Notes under the pieces: generated by a model | The model's input: only the letters and a program-made list of their open reading frames with translations | What the model was told of the DNA's origin: nothing | Database searches by the model: none | Program-made: the position numbers and the translations under genes | Source of the DNA: Metellina segmentata | Lineage: Eukaryota; Arthropoda; Arachnida; Araneae; Tetragnathidae | DNA length: 64,000 nucleotides | NCBI GenBank assembly: GCA_947359465.1 | Contig: OX375879.1 | Location: 89,937,578 to 90,001,577 of the forward strand | Reading direction: 5' to 3' | In this document: positions 11,906 to 24,155 of the stretch, piece after piece | How positions within the stretch are numbered: the first letter of the stretch is position 1 | How the letters are laid out: each line of letters starts with the position of its first letter

Positions 11906-13010
11906 ATATATTTGCGTTTGTTGTCGTATGAAACATATGGACATTTAATGAGGAATTTCTTGAAATTGTAGAAATTAATAGAAAAACCCTTAGGCTATTT
12001 CTCGATAATTCGTTATTCCTTAAACATTTTAAGATATTGTTATTATTCAATTTTATTTTAGCAACAAGCACTTATCTAGAATCCAAGACGTTTTTAAAAT
12101 TTCATTTAAGAGATAATAATTATGCATGGTTTTGTCAAGTATTTTAAAGTGTTACCAAAATTATAAAATTCCTTAACTTTAAAAATTTCATGTGACGTGA
12201 AGCAACAAGTTTTACTTTCCTTCTAATAACCTTTAGTCAAAAGGTTATCATGAATGAGCGAACAAAATGCTTTTATCTTTGGTACATTTATATTTATATC
12301 CATTTAAAAGACATAAAAGATTCTCATTTTCACATACCATTTATGTTCTTTGTAAAATATCACAAATTGCATCAATTAATTATCCGTCATTGCGCATAGC
12401 CAAATATAGATCATGCACCAAAAACACCCAACCAACTCAGTCACTGTAGTCAAATGTTTGCTCTGATTATAAAACTTAAAAACCAGTCACATAACGGTAT
12501 AATCAAGGATATGTGCGCAAACTTACGGAGCGAATCTCAGGCAAGTACGACCATTTATTACATTTTCCAGCATTCCGACAGAAAGTAATCGCATAATGCA
12601 CTCACACGAGTTCGAGTGATCACGGCACCGGGTGAAAAATGCACCCCAAAAAGACAGGAGTACAGGAGCGTTAATTAAACAATTTCCATATTAAACTAAG
12701 CGCGAAGACCCATCAACGAATCGGACACCAAAAAATGCAAATCTTAAGACGAGAAACATATAGGCCATCCATATTCAACACAATTAAAGAGGAATCTGGG
12801 TCAGCGGAACAGTTAGTGGACATCCCCCTCGCCGCGATATGCAAAACGAATCCGCCGTCCATGGCAAAATTGCTTCTCGCTCCAGGTATTTGGAGACCCC
12901 TAATCACGGCCAGCTCAAAATGGAAACGGCCTAGTATGTGGGTCGACAATATAATCCCAGGAATTAATAGTCCGCTGTTTTGTCTAATCTGTGTGTCTTT
13001 TTTGTGTGGC
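11906..13010. other. Non-coding DNA upstream of the BTB exon
   Basis: No exon or promoter motif could be assigned. The last 30 bp before 13011 are pyrimidine-rich (TGTGTGTCTTTTTTGTGTGG) and act as the acceptor tract of the next exon, so at least the 3' part is probably intron. The upstream 5' UTR exon is not identified. Confidence 0.5.
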
Positions 13011-13042
13011 AGGGTATGGCCATCTAGTGAGCGGCAGTCGTC

Positions 13043-13278
13043 ATGGAGAGCGAGAAAGTCCTGCAGAGGACGTCGTCCCTGCTGCAGAACACCGCCCTGA
13101 GCGATGTGACGTTCATCGTGGGGCCGCCCTCTGCTTCCAAGAAGTATGTGGGCCACAGGGTGCTGCTGGCCATGACCTCGCCCGTCTTCGAAGCCATGTT
13201 CTACGGAGACATGGCGGACAAGTCAAAGGTCATCAGGATCACAGATCTGGCACCCATAGGATTTGAGAACCTACTCAG
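13043..13278 (+). CDS. BTB-BACK-PHR protein (BTBD1/2/3/6-like), coding exon 1
   Basis: This exon encodes residues 1-78 and the first two bases of codon 79. It covers most of a BTB/POZ fold: LSDVTFIVGPPSASKKYVGH starts at residue 19 and leads into the H-R-V-L-L-A and F-Y-G-D motifs typical of the family. BTB domains dimerise and often recruit Cullin-3 ubiquitin ligase. An acceptor AG lies at 13011-13012 after a pyrimidine tract, so the exon starts at 13013 with 30 bp of 5' UTR. The chosen ATG (13043) is the first in frame after that acceptor and sits about 18 residues before the domain, as in relatives. The donor GTGAGT is at 13279-13284. The exon is GC-rich, unlike its surroundings. An upstream exon adding an N-terminal extension cannot be excluded. 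Confidence 0.9.
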
Positions 13279-13284
13279 GTGAGT

Positions 13285-15384
13285 GGAAATTTCATTTCAC
13301 CTTTTCTGTGTTTCAGAAGCGTTAAAGAGAAAAACAAATCACATCAACTATTATTGTGGGTGTAAGTGAATACAGACATTTCATAATGTTTTATGAGTTT
13401 AAGTTTCCTATTAATAATTCCAGAGATTATTTTCAACCTTTTTTCATATCATGTACACATAAACTAACAAAATCTTGCGGCACACCTAGCGATGTGTAAT
13501 ACTTTTTCCGATCAGACGAAAATTGGGTATAATTTTTTGCTCTTGTGATTCATTTCCTAAAAAATAATAATTACTAACCTTTTTTTGCTCAAAAGTGAAT
13601 TTTTAAAATATTCCTGATGCTCTGTACTTAAGATGTTTTGTAATAAAACAAAATAAGACTCACATTTTTAAGGGATATTAAAAAAAAGTGTAGTATTGAA
13701 ATTATTTGGGAACACACGCACCAGAAGTTTATAACGAAATTAAATAAATACCATAGGAAAAAACGTTTCACCATCCTCGAGGCATACCAATGTCATTCTT
13801 ACCCACCAGTGTCGCAAGAATAGCATGTGAAAAATCACTGCTCGAATTAATACTACTGTCATCTTTGAAGACAAACTAGTGCTATTGCCATTTAGCCTAC
13901 CAAAAGAAAGTATTAAACTTATCACCACCTCAATTTTTTAACAAGTGAAAAATTCTTACAATAAATCCTATCTTTGCTGGAGGAAATGATTGAAATTATT
14001 TTTGCTCGCATTATTCACTGCATATATTAGTGTAATTCAAAGTTATAAAACATAAATAAAAAAAAAAGAGAAATGTGAGACCAATAACTATTTTTTCTAA
14101 AATAACTAATGCTTTATTTACAATAGATGAAAATGAAAATTTTAAAACACGTCAGAAAAGTACTAAAGAGTATACATCTTGTTTCGAAACTTAAATTTAT
14201 AACTGTTAGTTTGATTTTTACCAGCCCACTAGAGTCGATCCCAGAGAGATTTACAATGAATTCACCGTAAAAAGTGGATTTGATGAAGTTGATAATAAAT
14301 AAAACCTCTCATAAGAGATGCCATATAGTGATATGAGGACATTGCGAGTATCATTGGGAAAGATTGGAGTTTTTTACCTTGACATAGAAAGATACACGAA
14401 TACAGATTCATATAAAATAGAGTAACATAAACAGGACAAAAATAGCATGCTACTAATACAAAATAATATATACAGCGCAATAAAAAAAATACAATACAAA
14501 TAGAGTAAAATAAAGACGAGAAACCAATATGCAAAGTAATCAATATGCACGGAAAACCATAAAAAAGTGCTATCTACCATGATTTCTTTAAAAGCAACAG
14601 ATATATGCGATTCTGTAAGTTTTCATAAGAAAATATCTACCATAAGATATTTTCAAATGTTGATTTTGATTCTGCCTACTCTAGGGATCTAAGATAACAA
14701 GCTCTTAAAAGCGAAATTTTAGTTCATATCGTCGCATTCATTTTTAAGAAAGAACGTTAACTTTTCACAAATAATAGCCTTCACTAGATAAAATTGAATT
14801 AAGATAGAGATATTCAATTTTCTGACTCCACATGCCAAAACAGAGAAGAAAATTCCGAATATCTTGAAACTTTTAAACTGAAAACACATAGTGTTTAGCA
14901 TTGCAGTTTTTACAAAACACACATTTATCAAATCAATCATTTACATTTTCGAAGTATAAGCAATATTAAATGGTATTTTTCTTGTAATATTAGAAAGCTA
15001 AAAACATTCTTAAAAATACGTACGCTACTGAGTAATTAAAATTCACTTAATGTAATCAGAAAGTAGGAAAATAATATTTTTCTGATTGGAAAAGAAATAA
15101 ACTTTAAAAAATCTGCCAAAATGTAGAAAAATACTTCAAGAATTTTAAGGCAAAAACCAGTTAAATATCCTACACTTGATGATTTTATAAGATAATAATT
15201 ACTCCATTTATTAAGTAAAACAAATGTTTCAAAAACTATTAAATATTGCAAAATTAGAAAAAAAGAATATTTTTGCCGAAGAAAGTAAACGAAAGAGTTA
15301 TTTTTCTATATTCGTAACCTTAATTTAATTTATAGGGATTTTGATAAATATCCTTCGTCGGATTTTCAAATGTTTTAATCTATA
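13285..15384. other. Intron stretch without recognised elements
   Basis: AT-rich; only motif-free frames up to 93 codons occur, on the minus strand. Confidence 0.5.
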
Positions 15385-15646
15385 TATCACACTCCGGCAA
15401 AAAAAGTGACACAGCTCAAAATTGCAGGATTTGAGAAACATTAACTTAAAGTACTATATTATAAAACTTATATTAAATAGTATAAGCTTCTTTTAATTTT
15501 TAGGTAAGTATATATGGTGGTAACGTCTATTATATACTATAGTATAGTAATATAACACGCTGAGGCACCTCATACATATTTTTAAATGACATATTATCAA
15601 AATTTTTATTTTTAACTTGGGTCACTTTTCTTGTCAGGGTGCGATA
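15385..15646. mobile_element. 260-bp MITE, copy 1 (inverted relative to the other two)
   Basis: The ends are inverted repeats of TATCRCACYCYGGCAAGAAA followed by AGTGACACARCTC. Left TATCACACTCCGGC (15385) and right GTGCGATA (ending 15646) flank a non-coding core. Related copies lie at 45159-46075 and 60428-60691. Flanking TATA on both sides suggests a TA target duplication and a Tc1/mariner-type mobiliser, which is inference. Confidence 0.75.
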
Positions 15647-16014
15647 TATAAACCGGAGTTGGTGTTTGTCTGTCTGTTCTCTATACAAATGCATACCGTT
15701 TGACCAATTCACATCAAATTTGGTTCAGTTATCGTATAGAGCCTTGCGGGTAATATGAGTAAACCGTAAAAATCACCGGATACTTATGCACACTAACTTA
15801 TTAATATATTAACTCCGTCCTATTTGTCCTAGGTTTGCAGAGGAAAATAAAAACTATTTGAAATCTCCTAAGGAATAACATTAATTATTTTTACGATTTC
15901 TATACAAAGTTCATATTGTTTTGCAAGTATTGCTGAAAGAGTTTTTTTTCTTCAAAAATGATTTTTTAGGAATTTAAATTCTAATACTTTTGTTTAAATT
16001 TGTTTTTGTTTTTT

Positions 16015-16300
16015 ACCAGCAAAATACCCAACCTTACTCGGTTTGAATTGGTTTACTCTAGATTGAAGAGATGATCATAATATATAATGACTTCTGTCTT
16101 TCGTAGAACAAAATATTATTTTAACACCTTTCGCCATCTTTATAATTTCTACAACTTACTTTGGACACAAATCCTACACATGCATATCCATGTATGTAAT
16201 ACATTTTACATACACCGCACGCTTGCTGTATGACAAATCTACAAAATGACGAAAGGTGACACTACGGTTACTACTACAAAAGACGATTTTGAGGGAGATT
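16015..16300 (+). repeat. Dispersed repeat family A, full-looking copy
   Basis: Starts near CCAACCTTACTCGGTTTG and continues through TCTGTCTTTCGTAGAACA to AAATGACGAAAGGTGACAC. Related copies lie at 20330-20615 (minus), about 22570-22870 (plus, weak), 24060-24990 (plus, split by a Helitron) and 27095-27350 (minus, weak). No coding capacity or terminal inverted repeats seen; class unknown. Confidence 0.7.
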
Positions 16301-16467
16301 TGTGTGTGTGGAATTCCCTTTCTTAAGTTATTTTTATGTTGAACTCTTTTAATAAAAATAACGATTTAAGGCAAGTACTCTCGCTCTCATTGCCAACAAA
16401 ACAATATTTTTTTTGTGGCACTCGTGCATCAGGCATGCGATACTGTCACATTTTGAAATCTTCTGTC

Positions 16468-16580
16468 TTCAATAACGGCATTATTCTTTCAATAACGGCA
16501 TTATTCTTTTAATAACGGCATTATTCTTTTAATAACGGCATTATTCTTTTAAAACGGCATTATTCTTTCAATAACGGAAT
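16468..16580 (+). repeat. Tandem repeat, about 20-bp unit, 5-6 copies
   Basis: The unit AATAACGGCATTATTCTTTT repeats five to six times with small changes. Confidence 0.9.
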
Positions 16581-17024
16581 AATTACACTTAAAATTTCCT
16601 TTATTCTGACTTACCTGCCACTTTAAGTCGAATACTTTGTGGTGGTGTTACGTGTGATGAAAAAGAAACACAATTGATTAAAGTAAATATTTAAAACAGA
16701 AAACAAAAGAAAACAGCGAAATAAAACAAAATAAAAGATGTCGGTAAAAAAGTTGTTTTAATGATACTAATTCATAATTATTTTTTTCATCTCTTGATCT
16801 TGCACAGCTGCCACTTTTAACTCAAAAGTGCACAAAATTTAGAAATGTGAAAATAATTCAGAGCGAAAGAAACAGAAAATATCACTGAACGTGATCAACC
16901 AACACTAGTTTCCGTTTCATTCCCGTTTGTTGAAAAATATCGTCTGTCCCAAATGTTCGGAACACTGCGCAAAAAATAAAAGTAAGACATAAGATCTATT
17001 TAAATTAGAAGTTTTTTTATTGGT

Positions 17025-17200
17025 ACATTGGATATCTTCAACCCATTTCAAATTTTCTATCCGTTTTGGACCCTTTTGGTGCCAAATCCGTCTATTGCGT
17101 GTTTGGTGTCTGTCTGCCTGTATGTGTATGCCTAATACACGTCCAAGCGGTTTAAGATATTTTCATGAAACTTTGCATACTGTGAGTTCTTGCATTCATT
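17025..17200 (+). repeat. Dispersed TCTG-type repeat (family B), short copy
   Basis: Shares CCATTTCAAATTTTCTATCC, then TTTGGACCC and a CTGTCTGCCTG run, then CACGTCCAAGCGGTTTAA and TTTTCATGAAACTTTGCATA, with copies at 20985-21218 plus 22316-22345 (minus), 30600-31075 (plus) and 31295-34360 (minus, split). The central pyrimidine run varies most in length between copies. Class unknown. Confidence 0.75.
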
Positions 17201-18041
17201 AAGATACTGAGCATCGTTGTGTAGGTCTTCTGTCTTCCTGTTCTATGTTTGATTTTGTTTTTGTGTATTTGTACAGGCTTCACATGAATTTTATCCCCGA
17301 TATTTGATTACAATGTGCTTTCTTTTATACATATAATAGTTTAGTGAATGCTATATTAAACTTTTCTTTACTTTCATATTTAGAAACGTTTTATGCTAAA
17401 TCACCTGAGTAAATATACTTAAATCAACCATAATTTGACAGTTCAATCCTTTTTATAACAAAAAAAATATTTCTATGGATTTTCACCCCTGTTACTTTAT
17501 TTATTTCGAGTCATTTTTGTTCTTCACGAAATATAAATAATTTCAGAATCTTTGGAACAGACGATAATTTTCAACTTACGGAATGTTGATTGATCACATG
17601 CAGAGATATTTTCTGTTTCTTTCGCTTGAAATTAGTTTCGTATTTCTAAATTTTGTTTACTTTTAGTTGTAAGTTGTGGTAACTGTGCGAGATCATTAGA
17701 TAAAAAAAGAATGACGAATATCTTTAGAACTTTTTTCACATGTTTTATTTGGATTTATTTTAGTTGTTTTCTGTCGTTTTCTGTTTTAAATACTTACTGT
17801 TTTAATAAATTACTTTTCTTTTTTCATCACACATAACACCACCATAAAGTATTCGATGAAAAGTGACTGGTATGTCAGAATAAAGCAAATTTTAAGAGTA
17901 ATTATTGCCTTTATTGAAATAATAATGTTAAAAAATTCTGAACTAGTACTTCTGAAATATTAAAACTCTTTGTCATAATGTCAGGATGTTAATTTGAATT
18001 GTTTTACGAGTTAAAGTTATATTTAGGTAACTCATTATATA
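17201..18041. other. Intron stretch without recognised elements
   Basis: AT-rich, no coding signal. Part of 17560-17860 is similar in reverse complement to 16600-16930 (shared TATTTTCTGTTTCTTTCGC and CATCACAC-type words), suggesting an older inverted duplication around the family B copy. Confidence 0.45.
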
Positions 18042-18239
18042 CACTGATGTCCAAAATTAAGGTCACAAACGTAAAATCTGTAAGAACTGGAGTAATATTC
18101 AGTTTATTGCAACGAAATTTGTCACATGGATAAATTTTTATGAGAGAAAGCATATAGGAACATAACACATGAAAAAGAGTTGAATTGTTAGTTAAGATAC
18201 AGGTTATATCAAAAACGGTCAAATCATGATGCATTTATC

Positions 18240-19175
18240 TCGTGATAGATCCGTCTAATATGAAGTGTGGCCACTGTGCACTGCTATACAAGCCTCACAA
18301 CGAGCTCTCATACTGTTAATGAAGTCCTGGGAGGGGGTAACGTCGTGCAAAGGCTCTTCCTAGACCATCCCAAACATGTTCTATAGGATTGAGATCCGGA
18401 GACTTCGCAGATCAGTTAATACGGCGAATGTCTTTTTCTTCAAGAAAATCATCAACAATGTGAGCTCTGTGTGGCCCCGCATTATCGTCCATAAAAAGGA
18501 TTACCGGGCCTGCAGCACCCCGGAACAACCTCGATAGGATTCAAGGACCTCACCCCTATAGCGCTGTGCGGTAACGCTACCCTTATCAAAGACGTGCAGT
18601 GGTGTACGACTGCCCAACATGATGCCTACCCAGACAAGGATTCCTCTGCCAAATTGGTCAATTTCCCTTACGTTGGAGGGATGATAGCGAGCTCCACGTT
18701 CTCTCCAGATGAAGACTCGCCGAGAATCACTCAGTGTACTGAATCTCGACTCATCAGTGAAAAGAACACGCCCCTATTCTTGGTGTGTCCAAGAATGATG
18801 TGTTCGGTTCTACGACAATCGGGCTCTCCTGTGTAATGCGCTCAAAGGGAGACACACTACTGGACGCCGGGCGTAAAGGGGCTTCCCTGCTAGACGTCTG
18901 TATACTGTTTGCCTGAAAATTCTTTCTCCAGACGCAGCAGCAAGGTCACGAGAAAGCTCTGTAGCCGTTGTCAGCCTATGCCGTCAGCATTTTCGCGGAT
19001 CCCAACCGTTTGAGCTTCGCGTGGGATCCGCGAAAATGCAGGTGATAGTAGCACTTGTTTGGAATTGATTCCACAACTGGATTCCACTTTTGGTGCCATT
19101 GTAACCATCGAGTCACCTCTGTTTAGACTACCCAGCTTTAAGCCTGCCAACGGCTCTCCGTCTCATTGAATCATC
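18240..19175 (-). pseudogene. Tc1-like transposase pseudogene
   Basis: Reading the minus strand across several frames gives MSSHHRLDDSMRRRAVGRL at the N-terminus, then TTATELSRDLAAASGERIF, FMDDNAGPHRAHIVDDFLEE with the second catalytic D, and SPDLNPIEHVWDGLG with the catalytic E. It ends near residues corresponding to ACIAVHSGHT-like tails. Frameshifts and stops are scattered through the frame. Between the N-terminal helix-turn-helix region and the TTATELS block, a G-R-P-R-like hinge is expected in this family. Here that position holds a perfect 18-bp inverted repeat (18987-19039). Confidence 0.82.
18987..19039. repeat. Perfect 18-bp inverted repeat inside the Tc1 transposase
   Basis: Arms GCATTTTCGCGGATCCCA (18987-19004) and TGGGATCCGCGAAAATGC (19022-19039) surround a 17-base loop. 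GC content is high for the region. Confidence 0.95.
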
Positions 19176-19457
19176 TAAACGATGATGAGAACTCATTCTC
19201 ATTGCAAACAGTCAAACTTGTGGGTTTTAACGCAATATTCACAACACTACAAAAGAAAATCCCAGATGCTTAAACGGTCGAATTCCACGTTGTTCTTCAA
19301 AACTGACGCCAAACACCATTTATTCAAAACTGGAGGCTAACATTGTGCTACCCGTTCTTCAATATATGTAAAATACAAATTTTATTAAATTTTCTTGTAG
19401 CAATTTTGAATTATTTTGAAAAACGTGTTTGTGAGCTTAATTTTGGACACCAGTGTA

Positions 19458-20329
19458 TGTTAAAAGTTTATTGGTAACAATGATTTTTAAAAACAATTAT
19501 GTCCAATTGATTTACCATTTTTTTAAATGGTAATAGTTTACCATTATAGGTCTGTACTGAAGACATTCAATTTTAAAAGAAGTATTATTTTATTAGTTGT
19601 GGGTACAAATGTAATTAAGAAAAAACCTTTATTTGCCTTAAAACATTTAGTTATGAATATCTTACGAAATTAATTTGTCATCCTTCCCTTAAGGAAATAC
19701 GGCACCTCCATAGGCACTCTGTTAAATTCACAAACTTTGGAGACATCTCATTTATTCCGAAATTACTCTGTTAATACGAATTTTTTATGGTGAAATATTT
19801 GAATACTTTTAAGATTTTAACACGGCGTATTTATTTTTTTTTATAAATTCACAAAATTATAATATTTTTTAAATGACAAAAAAATTGAATTTTTTTAGAT
19901 CAAATATTTTTTTAAATAAGTATGTATTGCTGAATTTTATTCCATGTGTTGAAGTGTTTAAAAGTGCTTCATAAACAATCATAAAAAGTTTCAAGATTGT
20001 ATCTCAAGTAGTTTTTGAGTAATGTGCCTCTAAACATAAAAAAAGTATGTTCGGAGACGGTAATAGTGCATCTATTTAAAAAGAAATATTTAAGAATACT
20101 TCCAATAAACGGTTTTCTACAAATGAGGTATCCTTGTAAAGAGAACAATTCAAATTTTCATAGACAGTAAAAGTTTCAAAAATGATTTTTTTCGAATATT
20201 TAGGTGTAAGAGTGACTAAGAAAAATATTGTTTTGTTGACTATGAGTACGCGAGCAAACTCGCTGTGTATTCGTCAATTTCATGAATTGAATTGAGCATG
20301 AAAATAACTTAAGAAAAGGAATTTCAAAC
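19458..20329. other. Intron stretch without recognised elements
   Basis: AT-rich; no frame with motifs and no terminal repeats seen. Confidence 0.5.
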
Positions 20330-20615
20330 CCCCAAAAAATCGTAGTTTTTACCTTAGTGTCACCTTTTATTTTTTTGTAGCTTTGTCATATAGTAAATGT
20401 GCGATATATGACAAATTTGCTACATGGATGGATATTCAAGTGTAGCATCTGTGTTTAAAGTAAGTTGTGCAAATTATAACAATGTCCCCTTCTCGAAATG
20501 ATGTTAAAATATTTTATTCTTCGAAAGACAGAAGTGATTATATTTTCTGATAATTTCTTCAATCTAGAATTAACCAATTCAATACGAGTGAAGTCTGGTA
20601 TTTCTGCTAGTAAAT
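20330..20615 (-). repeat. Dispersed repeat family A, minus-strand copy
   Basis: In reverse complement it shows the order of the 16015-16300 copy: GAATTGGTTAATTCTAGATT, TCTGTCTTTCGAAGAATA, TATATCGCACATTTACTATA, then AAAGGTGACACTAAGG. Confidence 0.7.
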
Positions 20616-20984
20616 GATAAAGTTTCAGACCTAAACTTTCATTAAAAAAAGCTTGGAAAAATAATTACGCTCTTTCAGCAGTATTGGTAAAGCAATCCAA
20701 GTTATCGCAATACTCAATTCACATTTCAGTTTTTCCGAAACCACCAAATTATAGTTGATTTAAGTATATTACTTAGGTATTTTAGAATGAAACTTATCTA
20801 CATAATCTACATATAAAAATAAAGTAAAGTTAAATATTGCATTCACTTAACAACTATATGATGTATAAAATAAAGCACATTGTCCGGAATAAAAATCATG
20901 TGATGCCTGTACAAGCACATAATCACAAAATCGAACATAGAGCAGAAAGACAGACAGATTTATGCAACCAAGTTCAGTCACTAA

Positions 20985-21218
20985 ATGAAGATATGTACTC
21001 ACAGTATGCAAAGGTTAATGAAAATATATTAAACCGTGTGGATGTGTATACGGCAAACACAATACAAACAGACAGATGGACAGACAGACAAAAACACAGA
21101 CAGATGGACAGAAAGACAAAAAGACAGACACGAAACGTGCAATAGACAGATTTGGTATCAAAAGGGTCCAAAACGGATAAAAAATTTGAAATAGGATGAA
21201 AATATTCCATGTACACCC
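20985..21218 (-). repeat. TCTG-type repeat (family B), minus copy, interrupted at its end
   Basis: Contains ATATATTAAACCGTGTGGAT, a GACAGACAGACA run (about 21056-21137), AAAAGGGTCCAAAACGG, then AAATATTCCATGTAC. The family sequence resumes at 22316 after the foldback element. The TCTG run gives a spurious ORF on the minus strand. Confidence 0.75.
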
Positions 21219-22315
21219 GTCAAAAAAAAGGCTCCCCCCCCCCATCGCAATTGCACAATTTACATCACAGAAGAAGATGGAAGGTAGTAATCGATAGGGA
21301 TGAATGTTTTCTACAACTATCAATACCTAAAATTTGTTTAAGGGGCCGTCTTCATATTAAATTGGGTGCTTTCTACTATAATTTCAATACGAACCCCCAT
21401 ATTTTATCACAAATTTGGATTCTACATACAATTTTACGCGGATTTGATGAAATTTTTTTGTAAAACGGCGTAAAATTGACCGAGAAAATTCATAAAAATC
21501 ATTGAGGGAGCGTGTAAATGTTCGGAGTTAAATCACATTATAAATATTAATATTAAGACGTGTAGTGGCCGTGGCAGTCAATGATTTGTTGCAGGCGCCT
21601 TGGTATGGAGTCCATTAAGATGGTGACAAAGTCAGAATCCAGTCTGATTGAATCCCAGGATCTGTTGGCAGAAATTTTTGTTTCCGCTTTGTGAACAATC
21701 CCCAATAACGATAATTATCATCGAATTTTGCAAATAGTCTCACTGAGTACCAATTATGCACGCGATGAGCTGAAATTTGGAATTCCGTTGTTTCAGTAAC
21801 AGTTGAATCACGTGGTGTCCAAATTTGACCACTTTTCTATTCATAATTTTTATGAATATTAATTTCATAATTGATAAAAACTAGTAAATTTAGTTTGATA
21901 ATTAAAATGTTTATAGATTGTGTTTGGGTTTTTGGGTAGCAAAGGATAAAAAAACAATTTCCATGAAAAATTAATGTTTTAAGCAAATATAACAAAAACG
22001 TGAAACACCAATTTAACATTAGGAGATCTAATTTCCAAACACTTACAAATCGGTGAAAAATCCAATAAAATTGATGAGTTTTTTTTCTTTCCTCCTGAAA
22101 TTGTGTGTAAAATCCAAATTTGTGATAAAAGATGTGGGTTAGTATTGAAATTATCGGATGAAGCACCCAATTTAATATGAAGACGGCCGCTCAGACAATT
22201 TTAAATGTTGATATTTGTAGAAAACATTCATCCCTATCAATTGCTACCTTCTGTTCTGTTCTGCTATGCAAATTGTGCAATTGAGATCGGGTGAGTCGTT
22301 TTTTTTACGGGTGCA
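21219..22315. mobile_element. Foldback DNA element with about 240-bp inverted repeats
   Basis: The left end (ACCCGTCAAAAAAAAGGCTC to about 21450) matches the right end (from about 22080) in reverse complement. Shared blocks include CGTCTTCATATTAAATTGGG and TTGTAGAAAACATTCATCCC. The related family B copy near 34345-34370 reads TATTCCATGTACAAACAAAT with no insertion, so the host junction is defined to within a few bases. The target duplication is unclear (GTAC/GCAC). No element-encoded transposase recognised. Confidence 0.8.
21555..21645 (-). pseudogene. Tc1-like transposase C-terminal fragment
   Basis: The minus strand reads DFVTILMDSIPRRLQQIIDC over about 25 residues, matching the M-P-R-R-L-Q-x-V-I C-terminal block of Tc1 transposases. 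It lies inside the foldback element (21219-22315), so a Tc1 copy probably inserted there and decayed; a possible end of it lies near 21815-21835 (GTGGTGTCCAAATTTGACC). Nothing else of the protein is recognisable. Confidence 0.6.
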
Positions 22316-22569
22316 CAAACAAACACTCCATTCTTATTTATATACATATTTTTAACAAAATACCAAAAATACATAAAAATGTGAATTAATATATGTAAAT
22401 ATTAGAAACGCTTAATTTTGCATTCCACATATTGTAAGCAATAATTTAATACAAAATTTAATACGTCAATTTAATACGAAAAGCATAAGCGGAAAACCAC
22501 TCATAATAAAAGAGTTATACCGTTATTCAGTATATGGTTATGCCAGAGTTAATGTTTCATTTTCTAATT

Positions 22570-22870
22570 CTGTTTAGATCTAGCAGAATTATACAGCGTT
22601 GCTCGGGATGAAACTGGTTAAACGTTGATTGAAAAGTGATCAGATCAATATCATTCATAGAAAAATGGCAATCATTTAAGGGCAAGGAAAATAATTTTTA
22701 ACAACGATTTTCAATTTTTTAATAGCTTCTACAATATGTATATATGATACATACATCTATATAATCCATTTCACATTCATCGCAGTCTTTCTGTAAGACA
22801 AACTACAAACGTTAACCACTAAATATACAGAAGTTTTTACTAAGGTCGACAAAAGTCACGATTTTGAGTT
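22570..22870 (+). repeat. Dispersed repeat family A, divergent copy
   Basis: Weak similarity to the 16015-16300 copy in its second half: AGCTTCTACAATATGTATAT, then CATTTCACATTCATCGCAGT and CTGTAAGACAAACTACAAA in the same order. Confidence 0.5.
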
Positions 22871-24059
22871 TTGGAGTGATTATGAATGATTGGTAAGTTC
22901 ATTTTCAATAAAAATTACAAACATTTCTTGAAAGCCATTCATTGGTACGTGAAATAACGTAGCTTGTCAAAAAATATATACTCAGTGTAGACAAAACAAT
23001 CTAAATCAATTACAATTTAAAAATAAATAAAAGGCCGAAAATATAAAATCAAGCTTTCAAAGAGTGCTTCACAGGTATCAAAGAGTTGGACAAGAACAGC
23101 TTCAACCAACTCGTAAAGTAAGCACCCTCGACTTTTCATCACTTACTATAAAAACTTTAAATTTTTCAATAGTCCTAATTTGTATACTTCTTAACGGTGA
23201 TATTATCCAGAATCAGGCAATCTCATTTAAAATTCGCCTTACCCCATCAGACATTCAGTTTTAAATAGAATCCTTATAATACTTATTCAATTCGGCGATT
23301 CGGTTTCTAAATGGAAACCACGTACTTTTTAGGATGATAGATGTTACTTAAGTATGGAATATAGTTTTCAATAATATAATTATGATACATGAAAAACAAA
23401 TGTAAATATAATTGATTTTAATCGATTTGTAATGAAAATTTATCAATATTTAGAAACATCTTTGAATTACGGAGCAATTACCGGCATCTTAAAATAAGAA
23501 GCAATACATCTTATTTTTAAACAGTTTTGTTTTGAATAATTTATTTATCTTTGTGAAACAGAATTCTATTAACCATTACGCATTAAACCAAAGACTCGAT
23601 GTTGTTTGAAAGATACATATAGCTCCAAGAAATTATCCATGTCTAGTGATATATCGCAGATAATAAAGAATTCATTAAAATATAACTTCTATATAAAATG
23701 TATATAATATTAAAAATACTGGAACACATAAATCTAATCAGAAATGAAATTCCGATGATTGAAAAAATGTCGAATTCTTAAAAACAAAAAGATATGAGCG
23801 TATTTAGACTTCTTGAATATATTCAGAAATAGAGTAATTAAAAAAAAAGTCTAGTGAACAATATTGTTAAAGAAATAATAATTTATTTACTAAAAGAACA
23901 CACATTTATAATACATAGAAATGCTCAAATAAGACCACAGTATTTCGTTGTCGTAACCAAAGTACACAAACACAAAATTTTAAATCAAATTTAAAAATAA
24001 AACATTAATTCTGGAGTTGCCAGATACCGAGGAGCAAAATTGCTCTTTTACGATCAACT
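22871..24059. other. Intron stretch without recognised elements
   Basis: AT-rich; no gene or terminal repeats seen. Confidence 0.5.
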
Positions 24060-24155
24060 AGCAAATTACCCGACCTTACTCGGTTTGAATTGGTTAACTC
24101 TAGATTGATGATCGAAATAAATAATCCCTTATGTCTTTCGTAGAATAAAATAATA
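24060..24155 (+). repeat. Dispersed repeat family A, left part (split by Helitron)
   Basis: CCGACCTTACTCGGTTTGAA through TGTCTTTCGTAGAATAAAA matches 16020-16120. The family sequence resumes at 24778 after the Helitron. Confidence 0.85.

Larger units (their letters stand above)
18042..19455 (-). mobile_element. Tc1-like transposon, decayed
   Basis: Inverted ends CACTGATGTCCAAAATTAAG and, at the right in reverse complement, CACTGGTGTCCAAAATTAAG are flanked by TA (18040-18041 and 19456-19457). The length is 1,414 bp. The transposase is on the minus strand. Confidence 0.9.

Noticed and set aside
12713..13266. Frames of 91-147 codons around BTB exon 1
   Set aside because: Overlap the exon in other frames and show no motifs.
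16468..16580. CRISPR-like array
   Set aside because: Contiguous 20-bp tandem repeat without unique spacers, in a eukaryotic intron.
18594..18836. 80-codon plus frame
   Set aside because: Antisense shadow of the Tc1 transposase pseudogene.
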